DNA of 64,000 bases from JACVRU01 sp040902725 (GTDB lineage Bacteria > Actinomycetota > Thermoleophilia > Gaiellales > Gaiellaceae): the NCBI GenBank assembly GCA_040902725.1, contig JBBDWU010000024.1, forward strand, positions 62,001 through 126,000, read 5' to 3'. Position 1 is the stretch's first letter. Each line of letters begins with the position of its first letter. Below the pieces are notes generated by a model. The model had not been told where the DNA came from and searched no databases. It was given only the letters and a program-made list of their open reading frames with translations. Of the stretch, positions 27,242 through 35,022 are shown piece after piece. Position numbers and translations under genes: made by a program.

Positions 27242-27685
27242 CTAGGTGTTGCTGTCGACGAATGCCGTGACGGCGTCGCCAGGGACGCCGTAGTCCGCCA
27301 ACTCGACGGCGACGCAGCGATCACAGAGGGTGAGCACGCGATGCCGCAATCCGCGCCACTCCGGCTCGCTCCGCAGGCGGCCCGGCTGACCGCACCGCTC
27401 GCAGGTCGCCGCGGACTCGCGCACCGCGTCGGCGATCGCCGCCTCGATCGCGTCGAGGACCCGCCGGCGCGCGGCGTACTCCTCGTCGGCCGGATAGACC
27501 CGCAGGACGCCGAACTTCTCCTTCACCTGGTCGAGCCGGTAGTCCGGGTCGATGGCCGCGAGCCGATCGTGTAGACGGGCCAGAATCGGGTGCCAGCCCG
27601 GCCCGGCGAAGCTGCGGTACCCGGGATCCACGTGCGCTGCGAGCGGCTCCGGGAGCACCCAGTCCCCATAGTCGTACGGGCTCAC
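27242..27685 (-). CDS. Hypothetical zinc-ribbon-like protein
   Basis: A 147-residue cytoplasmic protein, family not recognised by name. The N-terminal half has PGWHPILARLHDRLAAIDPDYRLDQVKEKFG broken by one turn, then YPADEEYAARRRVLDAIEAA. The C-terminal part holds CERCGQPG and LTLCDRCV, two CxxC pairs about 28 residues apart that would form a zinc ribbon. Similar proteins are found as isolated accessory genes. Not obviously linked to its neighbours; it is divergent from the truncated lipoprotein frame at 27722. Confidence 0.65.
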   Translation of the reverse strand: MSPYDYGDWVLPEPLAAHVDPGYRSFAGPGWHPILARLHDRLAAIDPDYRLDQVKEKFGVLRVYPADEEYAARRRVLDAIEAAIADAVRESAATCERCGQPGRLRSEPEWRGLRHRVLTLCDRCVAVELADYGVPGDAVTAFVDSNT

Positions 27686-27721
27686 TCCCTTAATCGTAGG
27701 CCCGAGTGCGTGCCCTCGACG

Positions 27722-27796
27722 GCGATGGCCAGACGGTGGCCCGTTGCCGTCCTCGTGCTCGCCCTCGGCTGCGGTGGGGCGGAGGCCGGCGCGACT
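27722..27796 (+). pseudogene. Truncated lipoprotein signal-peptide fragment
   Basis: The sequence from ATG 27722 encodes a good lipoprotein signal peptide: MARRWPVAVLVLALGCGG with a lipobox Cys. Similarity to any mature lipoprotein ends within about 10 residues, right where the minus-strand HTH gene terminates (27797). Beyond that the frame is only the antisense of that gene. This looks like the 5' stub of a gene cut off by an insertion; the rest was not found in the window. Confidence 0.4.
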
Positions 27797-28363
27797 CTAG
27801 AGGATCGCGGCCTCGCCGACGATGGCCGCGAGCGTCTGCCTCTCGCCCTCGCTGAGTCTTCCCGCACGCGCCCGGAGATCGAGGGCGTCGTTGAGCGATG
27901 CGAGAAAGTCGGCGCTCTCGGCGAGCGGTCGAGCCGCGTCTCCGCCCAGCTCGTCGTGCCACCAGCGAGCGACCGCGCTCCACTCCCACAGCCGCGTCTT
28001 GGCGTCGACGCGGGCGGCCGGCGCCGGGAAGCCGCCGGGGCCGCGCTTTCCTGCCGCGAGCAGCCGGACGCTCTCGACGCTCCGGCCGAGGCGGGCCGCG
28101 ATCGCGGTCAGGCCGACCAGCTCGTCGGGCTCGACCCTGACGACGCGGACACCTTCGACCGACTCCAGCTGACGGAGCGCCCCGACCACGGCTTGCGCGA
28201 ACGTCGGGCCTTCTCGGTCGAACTCGACGAGCGCCAGACGGTCGCGACTGCCGACGAGCGCGTCGTCGCAGGCCTCGAGGATGCTCTCGATCAGCTCCTG
28301 GGTCAGCAGCTGCTCGGGTCCGAGCACGAAGGTGAAGTTGTGTCGCGGCCTCTCGCTGGTCAT
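27797..28363 (-). CDS. HTH protein, putative antitoxin of a HicA-like toxin
   Basis: A 188-residue protein translated from ATG 28363, overlapping the HicA-like stop by 4 nt (ATGA). The N-terminal half is helical and acidic (LTQELIESILEACDDALVG...). The middle has VGLTAIAARLGRSVESVRLLAAGKRGPGGFP, a MerR/AlpA-type helix-turn-helix and wing, followed by WEWSAVARWWHDELG. Such HTH proteins are commonly encoded next to dsRBD-fold HicA-type toxins in actinobacteria, where they should bind the toxin and the promoter. Pairing is inferred from coupling and domain types. A longer open frame upstream to 28474 is the toxin's shadow. Confidence 0.65.
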   Translation of the reverse strand: MTSERPRHNFTFVLGPEQLLTQELIESILEACDDALVGSRDRLALVEFDREGPTFAQAVVGALRQLESVEGVRVVRVEPDELVGLTAIAARLGRSVESVRLLAAGKRGPGGFPAPAARVDAKTRLWEWSAVARWWHDELGGDAARPLAESADFLASLNDALDLRARAGRLSEGERQTLAAIVGEAAIL

Positions 28364-28590
28364 CTGTTCCTCGTCTCGCACCGGATCACGTTTCGCTTGA
28401 GGCGGTCGGCCTCGGCGTGTGGCTCGCGGGGAGTCGAGTTGATCGTGAACCAGCAGCGATCCGGGTTCGGACACTTCATCGTTCCCCAGTTCTTCGACCG
28501 ACCGCCCTTGCTCTTCTCCACGCGCCAGCCGTGGCGTTCCGCGAAGGCGAGCGCCTCGCGGATCTCCTTGCTGGGATGCCGGTCAGCCAC
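28360..28590 (-). CDS. HicA-like (dsRBD-fold) putative mRNA interferase
   Basis: A 76-residue protein counted from GTG 28590; an in-frame TTG slightly upstream would add about 10 residues and no Shine-Dalgarno distinguishes them. It has the HicA-like order: helix KEIREALAFAERHGWRVE, then KSKGGRSKNWGTMKCP, and CWFTINSTPREPHAEADRLKRNV. In HicA the catalytic His lies in the GH/H-x-x-x-G strand; here that position reads GGRSKNWG, so the canonical His is not evident, and H65-like residue in PREPHAEAD is the alternative. It precedes its HTH partner in a coupled pair. Confidence 0.62.
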   Translation of the reverse strand: MADRHPSKEIREALAFAERHGWRVEKSKGGRSKNWGTMKCPNPDRCWFTINSTPREPHAEADRLKRNVIRCETRNR

Positions 28591-28692
28591 GGTAGCAGAG
28601 GTGTTGGAGATTTTCAACAGGAGGTCCCCGCCCCCGTCGGCCACTCTGCCGGAGAGGTTGTGCCGGAAAGGTGCCGGGTTAGTGTCCTTTGT

Positions 28693-28798
28693 GTGCAGGG
28701 CGCGATCGCCGCCGGCCACCCTCCTGCGCGCCGGCGGCAACGCCGTCGACGCCTGCGTGGCGGCCTCGTTCGCCTCCCGGGTCTGCGAGAGCCCGTGA
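28693..28798 (+). pseudogene. Degenerate copy of the ggt 5' end
   Basis: This 106-nt stretch is a damaged duplicate of the start of ggt at 30392. Bases 28698-28721 equal 30397-30420 exactly (24 nt). Then 28 nt of ggt (30421-30448) are replaced by 2 nt, which breaks the frame, and similarity resumes at 28724/30449 and runs to about 28797 with a handful of mismatches. The encoded remnants read GAIAAGHP and, in another frame, LLRAGGNAVDACVAASFAS. It is a non-functional remnant and marks the left edge of a block (NERD gene plus toxin-antitoxin pair). Confidence 0.8.
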
Positions 28799-28832
28799 CC
28801 GGCACATCCAGTCGGGCTAAAAGGCCGACCCG

Positions 28833-29462
28833 GTGGGTGCCGATCTCGCGGGCATGGCCTACGAGGTCACCAGGCGCCCCGGGGCCTTCGCGTCCGGCAG
28901 AGAAGGCCGACACCTGCTCGTCGGGATCGCCGCTGCGCTCATCGCTCTGTTCGCCTCGCTCGGCGTGGTCCTCTGGTCGTCCGCTCTGTGGGTTTCGCTT
29001 CTGCTGCTGATAGTGGCGGTGCCTCTTCTCAAGCACGCGAGGCAGCGCGAGCGCGCCGCCGATCGATGGGGCAAGGGCTGGCGCGCCGAGGCGCGCGTGG
29101 GCGCGGTGATCGAGTCGCTGCGCCCTGACGGCTTCGTCGCGATGCACGACATCGTCCCGCACGGCCGCGGCAACGTCGACCACCTCGTGCGCGGGCCGAA
29201 CGGCGTCTTCCTGATCGAGACGAAGCACCGTCGCTACCTCGACCCTGATCTCGGCAAGGTCAAGCGGCAGGCAGCGCGGCTGCACGACGAGCTCGGTAGC
29301 TGGGTGACTCCGGCGATCGCGCTTGCTACCCGTCGCCGCGTACCCTTCAAGCACGCGGGCGTCTGGGTGATAGATGTCGACCACCTCGCCGACTGGCTGC
29401 GCTCCCAGCGCGGCACGCCGTGCGACTTCGAGCGCTTCGCGCGGCTGGCCGACCGACTCTAA
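28833..29462 (+). CDS. Membrane-anchored NERD-domain protein
   Basis: A 209-residue protein. Residues about 28-67 form one or two membrane helices (HLLVGIAAALIALFASLG and WVSLLLLIVAVPLL). The C-terminal NERD (nuclease-related) domain begins at WRAEARVGAVIESL and includes HDIVPHGRGNVDHLVRGPNGVFLIETKHR, i.e. the D...E-x-K arrangement of a PD-(D/E)xK fold. NERD proteins are suspected nucleic-acid processing enzymes; cleavage is not proved by motif alone. GTG 28833 is used; ATG 28854 is an alternative start. It lies between the ggt remnant and a toxin-antitoxin pair. Confidence 0.8.
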   Translation: MGADLAGMAYEVTRRPGAFASGREGRHLLVGIAAALIALFASLGVVLWSSALWVSLLLLIVAVPLLKHARQRERAADRWGKGWRAEARVGAVIESLRPDGFVAMHDIVPHGRGNVDHLVRGPNGVFLIETKHRRYLDPDLGKVKRQAARLHDELGSWVTPAIALATRRRVPFKHAGVWVIDVDHLADWLRSQRGTPCDFERFARLADRL

Positions 29463-29658
29463 GCTGGCGCTGCGCAGCAGATTCCCCCTGTCGCTTCGGC
29501 GGCAGGGCGCGAGGCCGCCGGAAGGCGGCCTCTGCATTTCCTTCGGGCTCGGTCGGTGCGAACCCGTCCTCTACGCGGATGGCTTGAGCGCGCAGCGGCG
29601 AGCGCGGCCGACGGGTGTGTTACTTTGTCATACACTTCTGACAGGGAGGAGGCCGGCC

Positions 29659-30096
29659 GTGCGTCCCAAGAAACGCCAGAGCAAGCCCTTCTCGGCGCGC
29701 TTCGACGTCGAGGTCGTCGAGCGGCTGAGCAGCCGGAGCGCCCGAGTCGGCCAGTCGAGCGCCCGCCTCGCTGAGCGGCTGATCGACGAGGGACTGAGGA
29801 TGGACGAGTTCCCCGGCACCGTCTTCCGGACCGGCCCCACGGGTCGCCGGGCCGGACTCGTCGGCGGCCCGGATGTCTGGGAGATCGTGCGCGACGTCAA
29901 GCGGGCGGCGCGGGAAGGCGTCGACGATCCGGTCGGCGCGGTCTCCGCGGGCACCGGGCTCGAGCGCGGCAAGGTCGAGCTGGCGCTCGGCTACTACGGG
30001 GCCTACCCCGACGAGATCGACGAGCGGATCGAGCTCGACGAAGAAGCGGCGAATCGGCTGCGACGGGCGCTCGACGGCGCCGCGTCGCGTCCGTGA
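29659..30096 (+). CDS. RHH antitoxin with DUF433-like C-terminal part, paralogue
   Basis: A 145-residue putative antitoxin. N-terminal RHH: KPFSARFDVEVVERLSSRS and SSARLAERLIDEGLRMDEFP. The following FRTGPTGRRAGLVGGPDVWEIV matches the same segment of the protein at 25169 (R-M-D-E-F-P...G-R-R-A-x-L...D-V-W), and a helical part with GLERGKVELALGYYGAYPDEIDE follows. GTG at 29659 has an excellent GGGAGGAGG ribosome site 7 nt upstream, which decides the start against the longer open frame. The stop overlaps the DUF5615 start (GTGA). Confidence 0.8.
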   Translation: MRPKKRQSKPFSARFDVEVVERLSSRSARVGQSSARLAERLIDEGLRMDEFPGTVFRTGPTGRRAGLVGGPDVWEIVRDVKRAAREGVDDPVGAVSAGTGLERGKVELALGYYGAYPDEIDERIELDEEAANRLRRALDGAASRP

Positions 30097-30395
30097 GGCT
30101 GCTGCTCGACGAGATGTGGGCGCCGGCGATCGCCGACCAGCGCCGAAGCCGCGGCTTCGACGTCGTTGCCATCGCTGAGCCGGACCAGGCGGGGCGCTAC
30201 GCCGGCGTGCCCGACGAGCTTGTCTTCGCCCGGGCGCAGGACGACGCCCGCGCCGTCGTCACCGACAACGTCGCGGACTACGAGCTCGCGCGCGCCGAGT
30301 GGGAGTCGCGCGGGCAGACCCACTACGGCGTCGTCTACGCCGTCGACCCGCCCTTCAACCGACACCGTGGCGAGGCGGTCGTCGGCCCGGCGTGA
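30093..30395 (+). CDS. DUF5615 PIN-like toxin, paralogue
   Basis: A 100-residue PIN-like protein, shorter than the family member at 25585 but with the same MRLLLDE start and the second acidic motif VVTDNVADYE. The C-terminus ends abruptly after NRHRGEAVVGPA. GTG start overlaps the antitoxin stop, and its own stop overlaps the GTG of ggt (GTGA). Such tight coupling of a toxin to a metabolic gene indicates that the module was fused precisely to the ggt start. Confidence 0.78.
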   Translation: MRLLLDEMWAPAIADQRRSRGFDVVAIAEPDQAGRYAGVPDELVFARAQDDARAVVTDNVADYELARAEWESRGQTHYGVVYAVDPPFNRHRGEAVVGPA

Positions 30396-31822
30396 GGGGC
30401 GCGATCGCCGCCGGCCACCCGCTGACCGCCCAGGTGGGCGCGGACGTGCTGCGCGCCGGCGGCAACGCCGTCGACGCCTGCGTCGCCGCCTCGTTCGCCT
30501 CCTGGGTGACCGAGAGCCCGCTGACGGGGCCGGGCGGCGGCGGCTTCATGGTCGTCCACACCGCGCGCGACGGCCGCACGCGCGTGCTCGACTTCTTCGT
30601 CGCGCAGCCGTCGGGCCGTGCGGGCGCGATGGAGGAGCTGGAGGTCGGCTTCGGCGGCGAGTCGACGCAGCTCTTCCGGATCGGGCCCGCCTCGGTGGCG
30701 GTGCCGGGGACGGTGGCGGGGCTGGCGGAGGCGCACCGCCTCTACGGGTCGCTGCCCTGGCGCGAGCTGATGGCGCCGGCGGTGGAGCTGGCGCGGCGCG
30801 GGGTGGAGCTGACACCCGCGCAGGCGCTGCTGCACGCGATCCTCGACGTGATCCTGCGCCACAGCGAGGAGGGGCGGCGGCTCTACGGCGGCGACGCGCC
30901 GCTGCCGGCGGGGGCGCGCTTCCAGTCGGACGAGCTGGCCGCGTCACTGGAGCTGATCGGGGAGCAGGGCGCGCGGGCGCTCTACGGCGGCGAGCTCGGT
31001 CGCTCCGTCGTCCGCTGGCTGCGCGAGCAGGGCGGCCCGGTGAGCGAGCGCGACCTGCGCGGGTACCGGGTCGTGCGGCGGCGGCCGGTCTCCGTCCGCT
31101 TCCGCGGCTCGGTGTTCATGTCCAACCCGCCGCCGGCCTCGGGCGGCGTGCTCGTCTGCCTGGGGCTGAAGCGGCTCGCGCGCGGCGAGCTGTCGGTCGA
31201 GCGGGTGGTGGAGGCGCTGGCGGAGCAGGCGCGGGCGCGGACGCTGCCCGGCTTCGCGCGGCTGCTCTACCGCGGCGGCCTGGCGAAGAAGGTGCTCGGC
31301 GTCGGCGGCACGACGCACATCTCCGTCCTCGACGCGGCCGGCAACGCGGCCTCGCTGTCGATCTCCACCGGCTCGGGCTCGGGCGTGATCGTGCCGGGAA
31401 CAGGCTTCCAGCTGAACAACATGCTCGGCGAGCACGACCTCGTCTCGCACGGCGCGCCGCTCAGGGCCGGGGCGCGGCTGACGAGCATGATGACGCCGTC
31501 GATCGCGCTCGAGCGCGGGCGGGTGCGGCTCGTGCTCGGCAGCGCAGGCTCGGTGCGGCTGCGCGGGGCGGTGATGCAGGTGACGGCGAACGTGCTCGGG
31601 CGCGGGCTGGGGGTGGGGGAGGCGATCGAGCGCCCGCGCGTGCACCCGGAGGAGTGCGTCGTGCACTGCGAGGGCGCGGACGACGCGGCGCGGCTGGCGG
31701 AGCTCGGCCAGGAGGTCGTGCGCTGGCGGAAGCGGAACCTGTTCTTCGGCGGCGTGTCGGCGGTCGAGCCGGACGCGGCCGCCGGCGACCCGCGCCGCGG
31801 CGGCCAAGGGATCGTCGTATGA
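30392..31822 (+). CDS. ggt: Gamma-glutamyltransferase family protein
   Basis: A 476-residue Ntn hydrolase that should self-cleave before the nucleophilic Thr in GGTTHISVLD (the first Thr of T-T-H) to yield large and small subunits. Other motifs: RAGGNAVDACVAASFASWVTES split by turns, SPLTGPGGGGFMVV, NPPPASGGV, and NNMLGEHDL plus SMMTPSIAL near the oxyanion and substrate Arg region. It is somewhat shorter than the typical 530-580 and lacks a signal peptide, so a cytoplasmic cephalosporin-acylase-like or glutathione-degrading role is possible. GTG at 30392 overlaps the toxin stop. The 5' end is duplicated at 28693. Confidence 0.88.
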   Translation: MRGAIAAGHPLTAQVGADVLRAGGNAVDACVAASFASWVTESPLTGPGGGGFMVVHTARDGRTRVLDFFVAQPSGRAGAMEELEVGFGGESTQLFRIGPASVAVPGTVAGLAEAHRLYGSLPWRELMAPAVELARRGVELTPAQALLHAILDVILRHSEEGRRLYGGDAPLPAGARFQSDELAASLELIGEQGARALYGGELGRSVVRWLREQGGPVSERDLRGYRVVRRRPVSVRFRGSVFMSNPPPASGGVLVCLGLKRLARGELSVERVVEALAEQARARTLPGFARLLYRGGLAKKVLGVGGTTHISVLDAAGNAASLSISTGSGSGVIVPGTGFQLNNMLGEHDLVSHGAPLRAGARLTSMMTPSIALERGRVRLVLGSAGSVRLRGAVMQVTANVLGRGLGVGEAIERPRVHPEECVVHCEGADDAARLAELGQEVVRWRKRNLFFGGVSAVEPDAAAGDPRRGGQGIVV

Positions 31823-32343
31823 GCTGGCGGGTGCGGCCGGCGGAGCCGCGGGATGCGGCGGCCATGGTGGCGCTGGCGCGGGCGGTCGGCAGCGAGCCGG
31901 AGGGCTGGCTGATCACGACCAGCGACTGGCGCTCGGAGGCGGAGGAGCGGCGGTACCTGAAGGCGATCCGCCGCTACCCGCACGCGGCCGTCTTCGTGGC
32001 GGAGAGCGAGGGCGAGATCGTGGGGCGGCTGTCGGTGTCGCGCGACCAGCACCCGTCATCGGCGCACGTCGCCGACCTGGGGCTAATGGTGGCGGAGGGC
32101 TGGCGCCGGCAGGGGATCGGCCGGGCGCTGCTGGAGGCGGCGGCCGCGTGGGCGCGAGGCGCGGGCGTGCGCAAACTGGAGCTGCACGTCTTCCCGCACA
32201 ACGAGGCGGCGATCAAACTCTACGAGCAGGTCGGCTTCGAGCGCGAGGGCTACCGCAAGCAGCACTACCGCCGCTCAAACGGCGAGTACGTGGACGCGAT
32301 CCTGATGGCCTGTGAAGTTCTCGTTCGCCCAGCCCGTTCCTAG
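31819..32343 (+). CDS. GNAT family N-acetyltransferase
   Basis: A 174-residue acetyl-CoA-dependent acetyltransferase. Motif A is VADLGLMVAEGWRRQGIGRALLEAA with the pyrophosphate loop R-R-Q-G-I-G, and motif B is KLELHVFPHNEAAIKLYEQVGFEREG. The substrate (amine or protein N-terminus) is not predictable. ATG 31819 overlaps the ggt stop (ATGA). The 3' end is odd: from about 32311 the protein tail (EVLVRPARS) departs from the tail encoded by a duplicated gnat 3' segment at 36994, so this end may have been replaced when the block between them was inserted. Confidence 0.88.
   Translation: MSWRVRPAEPRDAAAMVALARAVGSEPEGWLITTSDWRSEAEERRYLKAIRRYPHAAVFVAESEGEIVGRLSVSRDQHPSSAHVADLGLMVAEGWRRQGIGRALLEAAAAWARGAGVRKLELHVFPHNEAAIKLYEQVGFEREGYRKQHYRRSNGEYVDAILMACEVLVRPARS
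32257..32319. repeat. Direct repeat, left copy (gnat 3' end)
   Basis: By hand alignment 54 of 63 bases match 36994-37056 without gaps, including 22 identical bases at 32257-32278 and 15 at 32296-32310. This copy is part of the intact GNAT gene. The pair brackets a 4.7 kb block of lower-GC accessory genes. Confidence 0.75.
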
Positions 32344-33518
32344 CCAGCACCAAGGTCATCCTGCAGGCCAGGGAAGCCGGGGAAGAAGCGATCGACTCGC
32401 CCTTCCTTGATCGCATGCTGTCTGTCCTCGGGCAGAAGCGCTAGGTATGGATCGATGGATGCAAGCTGAAGCTCCAGCTGTCTGTTCTCCTGCTCCCGCC
32501 GACGGTGGTGCCGTGATTCAGCGACTGCGTAGGCCGCGAGCGCAAGGAGCGGAATCGACACGGAGAGACGGGTGGCCATCAGGGCAGTGAGACCGACGTC
32601 GAAGTCGAGCTCGATGTACAGGATGATCCCGTTCGCCGCCGCTGCTAGGACGAACGCGCCAAGGGCGACCCACCGCCACCGGTCCGCCGCCTTCTTCTCT
32701 TCGTTCGAGACCTTCTGATAGCCCCCTGTGACGCCGGCCGCACCGACGAACTGAGCGACCTTCGCGGCCTCTTCCTTGCGGAGCGCCATCTCGGCAAGCA
32801 GCGCGTCGGAGCGCTCCTCCGCGGACTTCTCAACCGCAAGGATCCTGCCTTCTGAGGCACCGAGGGCGGCGTCGACCTCGTTCTTAGCTTCCGCGAGCGC
32901 GGCGTCCATGGACGACTTCAGCTCGTCCATCCTCTGGGTAAAGGCTTGCGTTCGCTGCGCCTCGCTTGTCGAAAACTGCTGCTGGTATTGGCTAATGGCC
33001 GTGTCAAGGCGAGCGACATCGCGGTCGATCGCAGCCTTCTGCTTGTTGACTTCCTCGCGAAGATCGGTGAGGTCGGCTCGAAGAGGGTCGACCTCACCTT
33101 CGAGGTGCCTTAGGTGCGCTGACGCTGACTGCCGAAAGGCGACGAGGCCGTCTCGGAAGCCCTGCGCGGCGAGAGGATCTGGGGATGTCGGCAGCCCGAC
33201 CTTCGCTAAGGCTTGATCGATATGGGAGTTTGCGTCATCCAGGTAAGCCGCGGTCCGGTGTTCGATGAATGCGGCCACCTGCGAGTGAGCATTCGAAAGG
33301 TCGGGTTGAAGTTGGTCCAGAAGCGGTGGCGGAACAAGCTGCGGATCAGCTGCCGCGACGCGCTGGCGGATGTAGACCGTCGCAGCGTCCAAGCGGGCGT
33401 GGGCTTCCGCCAGTCCTTCGTCCCCGGCAGCTTCCGCTGACTCCTCAATCGCCAGCTCGAGCAGCGAGAGAGCCTCAAGCGCGTCGTGGTTGGTGACCCG
33501 ATGATCCCAAGTGGACAC
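32340..33518 (-). CDS. Coiled-coil protein with two C-proximal membrane helices
   Basis: A 392-residue protein, family unknown. Residues about 1-130 are helical and globular; 135-255 form a long coiled coil (DLREEVNKQKAAIDRDVARLD, AEAKNEVDAALGASEGRILAVEK). Two membrane helices follow near 285-335 (WVALGAFVLAAAANGIILYI and LSVSIPLLALAAYAVA) and a charged tail. The layout suggests an inner-membrane protein with a cytoplasmic rod, like sensors or effectors in defence systems; that is inference. It starts at GTG 33518, is divergent from the Mrr-like gene, and its stop lies 20 nt from the left direct repeat. Confidence 0.7.
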   Translation of the reverse strand: MSTWDHRVTNHDALEALSLLELAIEESAEAAGDEGLAEAHARLDAATVYIRQRVAAADPQLVPPPLLDQLQPDLSNAHSQVAAFIEHRTAAYLDDANSHIDQALAKVGLPTSPDPLAAQGFRDGLVAFRQSASAHLRHLEGEVDPLRADLTDLREEVNKQKAAIDRDVARLDTAISQYQQQFSTSEAQRTQAFTQRMDELKSSMDAALAEAKNEVDAALGASEGRILAVEKSAEERSDALLAEMALRKEEAAKVAQFVGAAGVTGGYQKVSNEEKKAADRWRWVALGAFVLAAAANGIILYIELDFDVGLTALMATRLSVSIPLLALAAYAVAESRHHRRREQENRQLELQLASIDPYLALLPEDRQHAIKEGRVDRFFPGFPGLQDDLGAG

Positions 33519-33714
33519 TAGTCAAGTTTCGCATGCTCAGAGCTGTCGGCGGAGGGCGGCGAGTCAAAGGAGAGGCTCGCGTCGATGGCCTGGTACTTGA
33601 GCGAGAGCCGTATCGGGCCGATAGATCGGTTCGTGAGACTCGTGTTCGCATCGGCCCAAGGTCAGCCGGACTCGATTAGACCTCGAGTCGCTCCTCAGAT
33701 CGTTCATCGAAGGC

Positions 33715-34359
33715 GTGCTCCAGTCCGTTCACGCCCTGTGGCCGTTCCTACTGATCTTCGGGCTCCTCGGTCTCGCCAAGGTTGCTTTCAATGTCCGTCG
33801 CCTCCGCCGGATCGCAAGGTCCGGCATCAAGGAGATCGACGTGATGGGTGGGACCGCATTCGAGATCTATCTCATGACCCTCTTCCGGCGGCTCGGCTAC
33901 CGCGCCGAGCACACAGGTCGCCGCGGAGACTTCGGCGCTGATCTCATCGTCACCAAGGATGGGCGCCGTACGGTCGTGCAGGCGAAGCGCTTGTCGAAGA
34001 GGGTCGGGCTTGACGCCGTGCGGGAGGTCTCAGCGGCCAAGAGCTACTACGGTTGCGACTCCGCGCTTGTCGTCAGCAACCAGGCTTTTACCCCCCAGGC
34101 TCGCGAACTGGCAGCCGCGACGGGCGTGCAGCTCTGGGGCCGTGAGGAACTTATCTCCCGAGTGCTCTCAGCGCCGACCGCCGAAGAGGCTCTCAGTCAC
34201 GCGGCGGCGCCGGGCGTCGCGACCTGCGGCACGTGCGGTGTCGAGGTCTCGGAGAAGGTGCGCGACTACTGCCTGGCTCATGCCGCGCGCTTCGGCGATC
34301 GAGTCTTCTGCTTCGAGCATCAGCGATCGCCACGCTCGGCCCTCGCGCCGTCGAACTAG
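33715..34359 (+). CDS. Mrr-like restriction endonuclease with N-terminal membrane helix
   Basis: A 214-residue predicted nuclease. Residues about 8-25 are a membrane helix (ALWPFLLIFGLLGLAKVAF). The Mrr_cat PD-(D/E)xK domain follows: MGGTAFEIYLMTLFRRLGYRAE, then RRGDFGADLIV (catalytic Asp) and TVVQAKR (Q-x-K). The C-terminus has CGTCGVEVSEKVRDYC and a later Cys-x-x-His, a zinc-ribbon-like end. Such membrane-tethered Mrr proteins are common and possibly attack modified or invading DNA. GTG at 33715 gives the whole membrane helix. The last 4 nt overlap the convergent 220-residue gene. The 196 nt upstream hold no gene. Confidence 0.82.
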   Translation: MLQSVHALWPFLLIFGLLGLAKVAFNVRRLRRIARSGIKEIDVMGGTAFEIYLMTLFRRLGYRAEHTGRRGDFGADLIVTKDGRRTVVQAKRLSKRVGLDAVREVSAAKSYYGCDSALVVSNQAFTPQARELAAATGVQLWGREELISRVLSAPTAEEALSHAAAPGVATCGTCGVEVSEKVRDYCLAHAARFGDRVFCFEHQRSPRSALAPSN

Positions 34360-35018
34360 CGGGCCCCTAGCGCTACCTGCTGCTCGCCGAGAGCGGCGAC
34401 GGCCGCTCCGAGGGCGGTTCGGAGCGTGGTGGTCGCGAATGCCGTTTCGAGCGCCTGCGTCAGCGGCCACTCCTTCTCCAGACGCAAACCGGGTCTAGGA
34501 GAGGCAACCTGACGTCTTGTGTTCGTGAAGTCACGATCGAACTGATCGACGTCTTGTCGGTCCATGATGCCGTCAGCGATCAGTCGCGGGATGCTGCTGC
34601 GCCAGTCCTCCCGTCGAAGGACGCCGAGCGCTTCGATGCGCTCGATCCAGTAGCGGGAGTACGCATCTGCGTCGAGACGCGAACGCGTCCACGTCAATCC
34701 CTTCTCCATGAACCCGAAGTGAAAGTTCGGCTCGACGTTCCAGGCGTCCGCGCGGAGCGCGAGAAGCCGCTCGACGCGTCGCGGGTCTTGATAGAGGACG
34801 CGCGCTTGCTGAAGGGTGTCGCCGGGATAGAGCGCGATCGCAAGTCGTGCACCCTTCGCCGGGTAGAGGTACGCGAACTGGACTGACCGCGCGTCGGGCA
34901 AGTCCGCACGCGCGTGGACCCCGTGCCATGGATCACGGTGTTCGGTTACCGGCAAGGCCGGCGCCGCGGTACTGAGCAATTCGACGCACCGCTGCGCCAG
35001 ATACGGACCGCCCCCCAT
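34356..35018 (-). CDS. Unknown 220-residue partner of the DUF262 protein
   Basis: I do not recognise this protein. It is hydrophilic, without signal peptide or membrane helix. It opens with AQRCVELLSTAAPALP and has beta-strand-rich sequence (SVQFAYLYPAKGARLAIALYPGD), then WNVEPNFHFGFMEKGLTWTRS and a helical tail with YSRYWIERIEALGVLRREDW. The ATG is only 4 nt after the stop of the DUF262-DUF1524 gene, so it is the second gene of that operon and is probably an accessory or regulatory subunit. Strict co-occurrence with DUF262 homologues would test this. Confidence 0.6.
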   Translation of the reverse strand: MGGGPYLAQRCVELLSTAAPALPVTEHRDPWHGVHARADLPDARSVQFAYLYPAKGARLAIALYPGDTLQQARVLYQDPRRVERLLALRADAWNVEPNFHFGFMEKGLTWTRSRLDADAYSRYWIERIEALGVLRREDWRSSIPRLIADGIMDRQDVDQFDRDFTNTRRQVASPRPGLRLEKEWPLTQALETAFATTTLRTALGAAVAALGEQQVALGAR

Positions 35019-35022
35019 AGCC

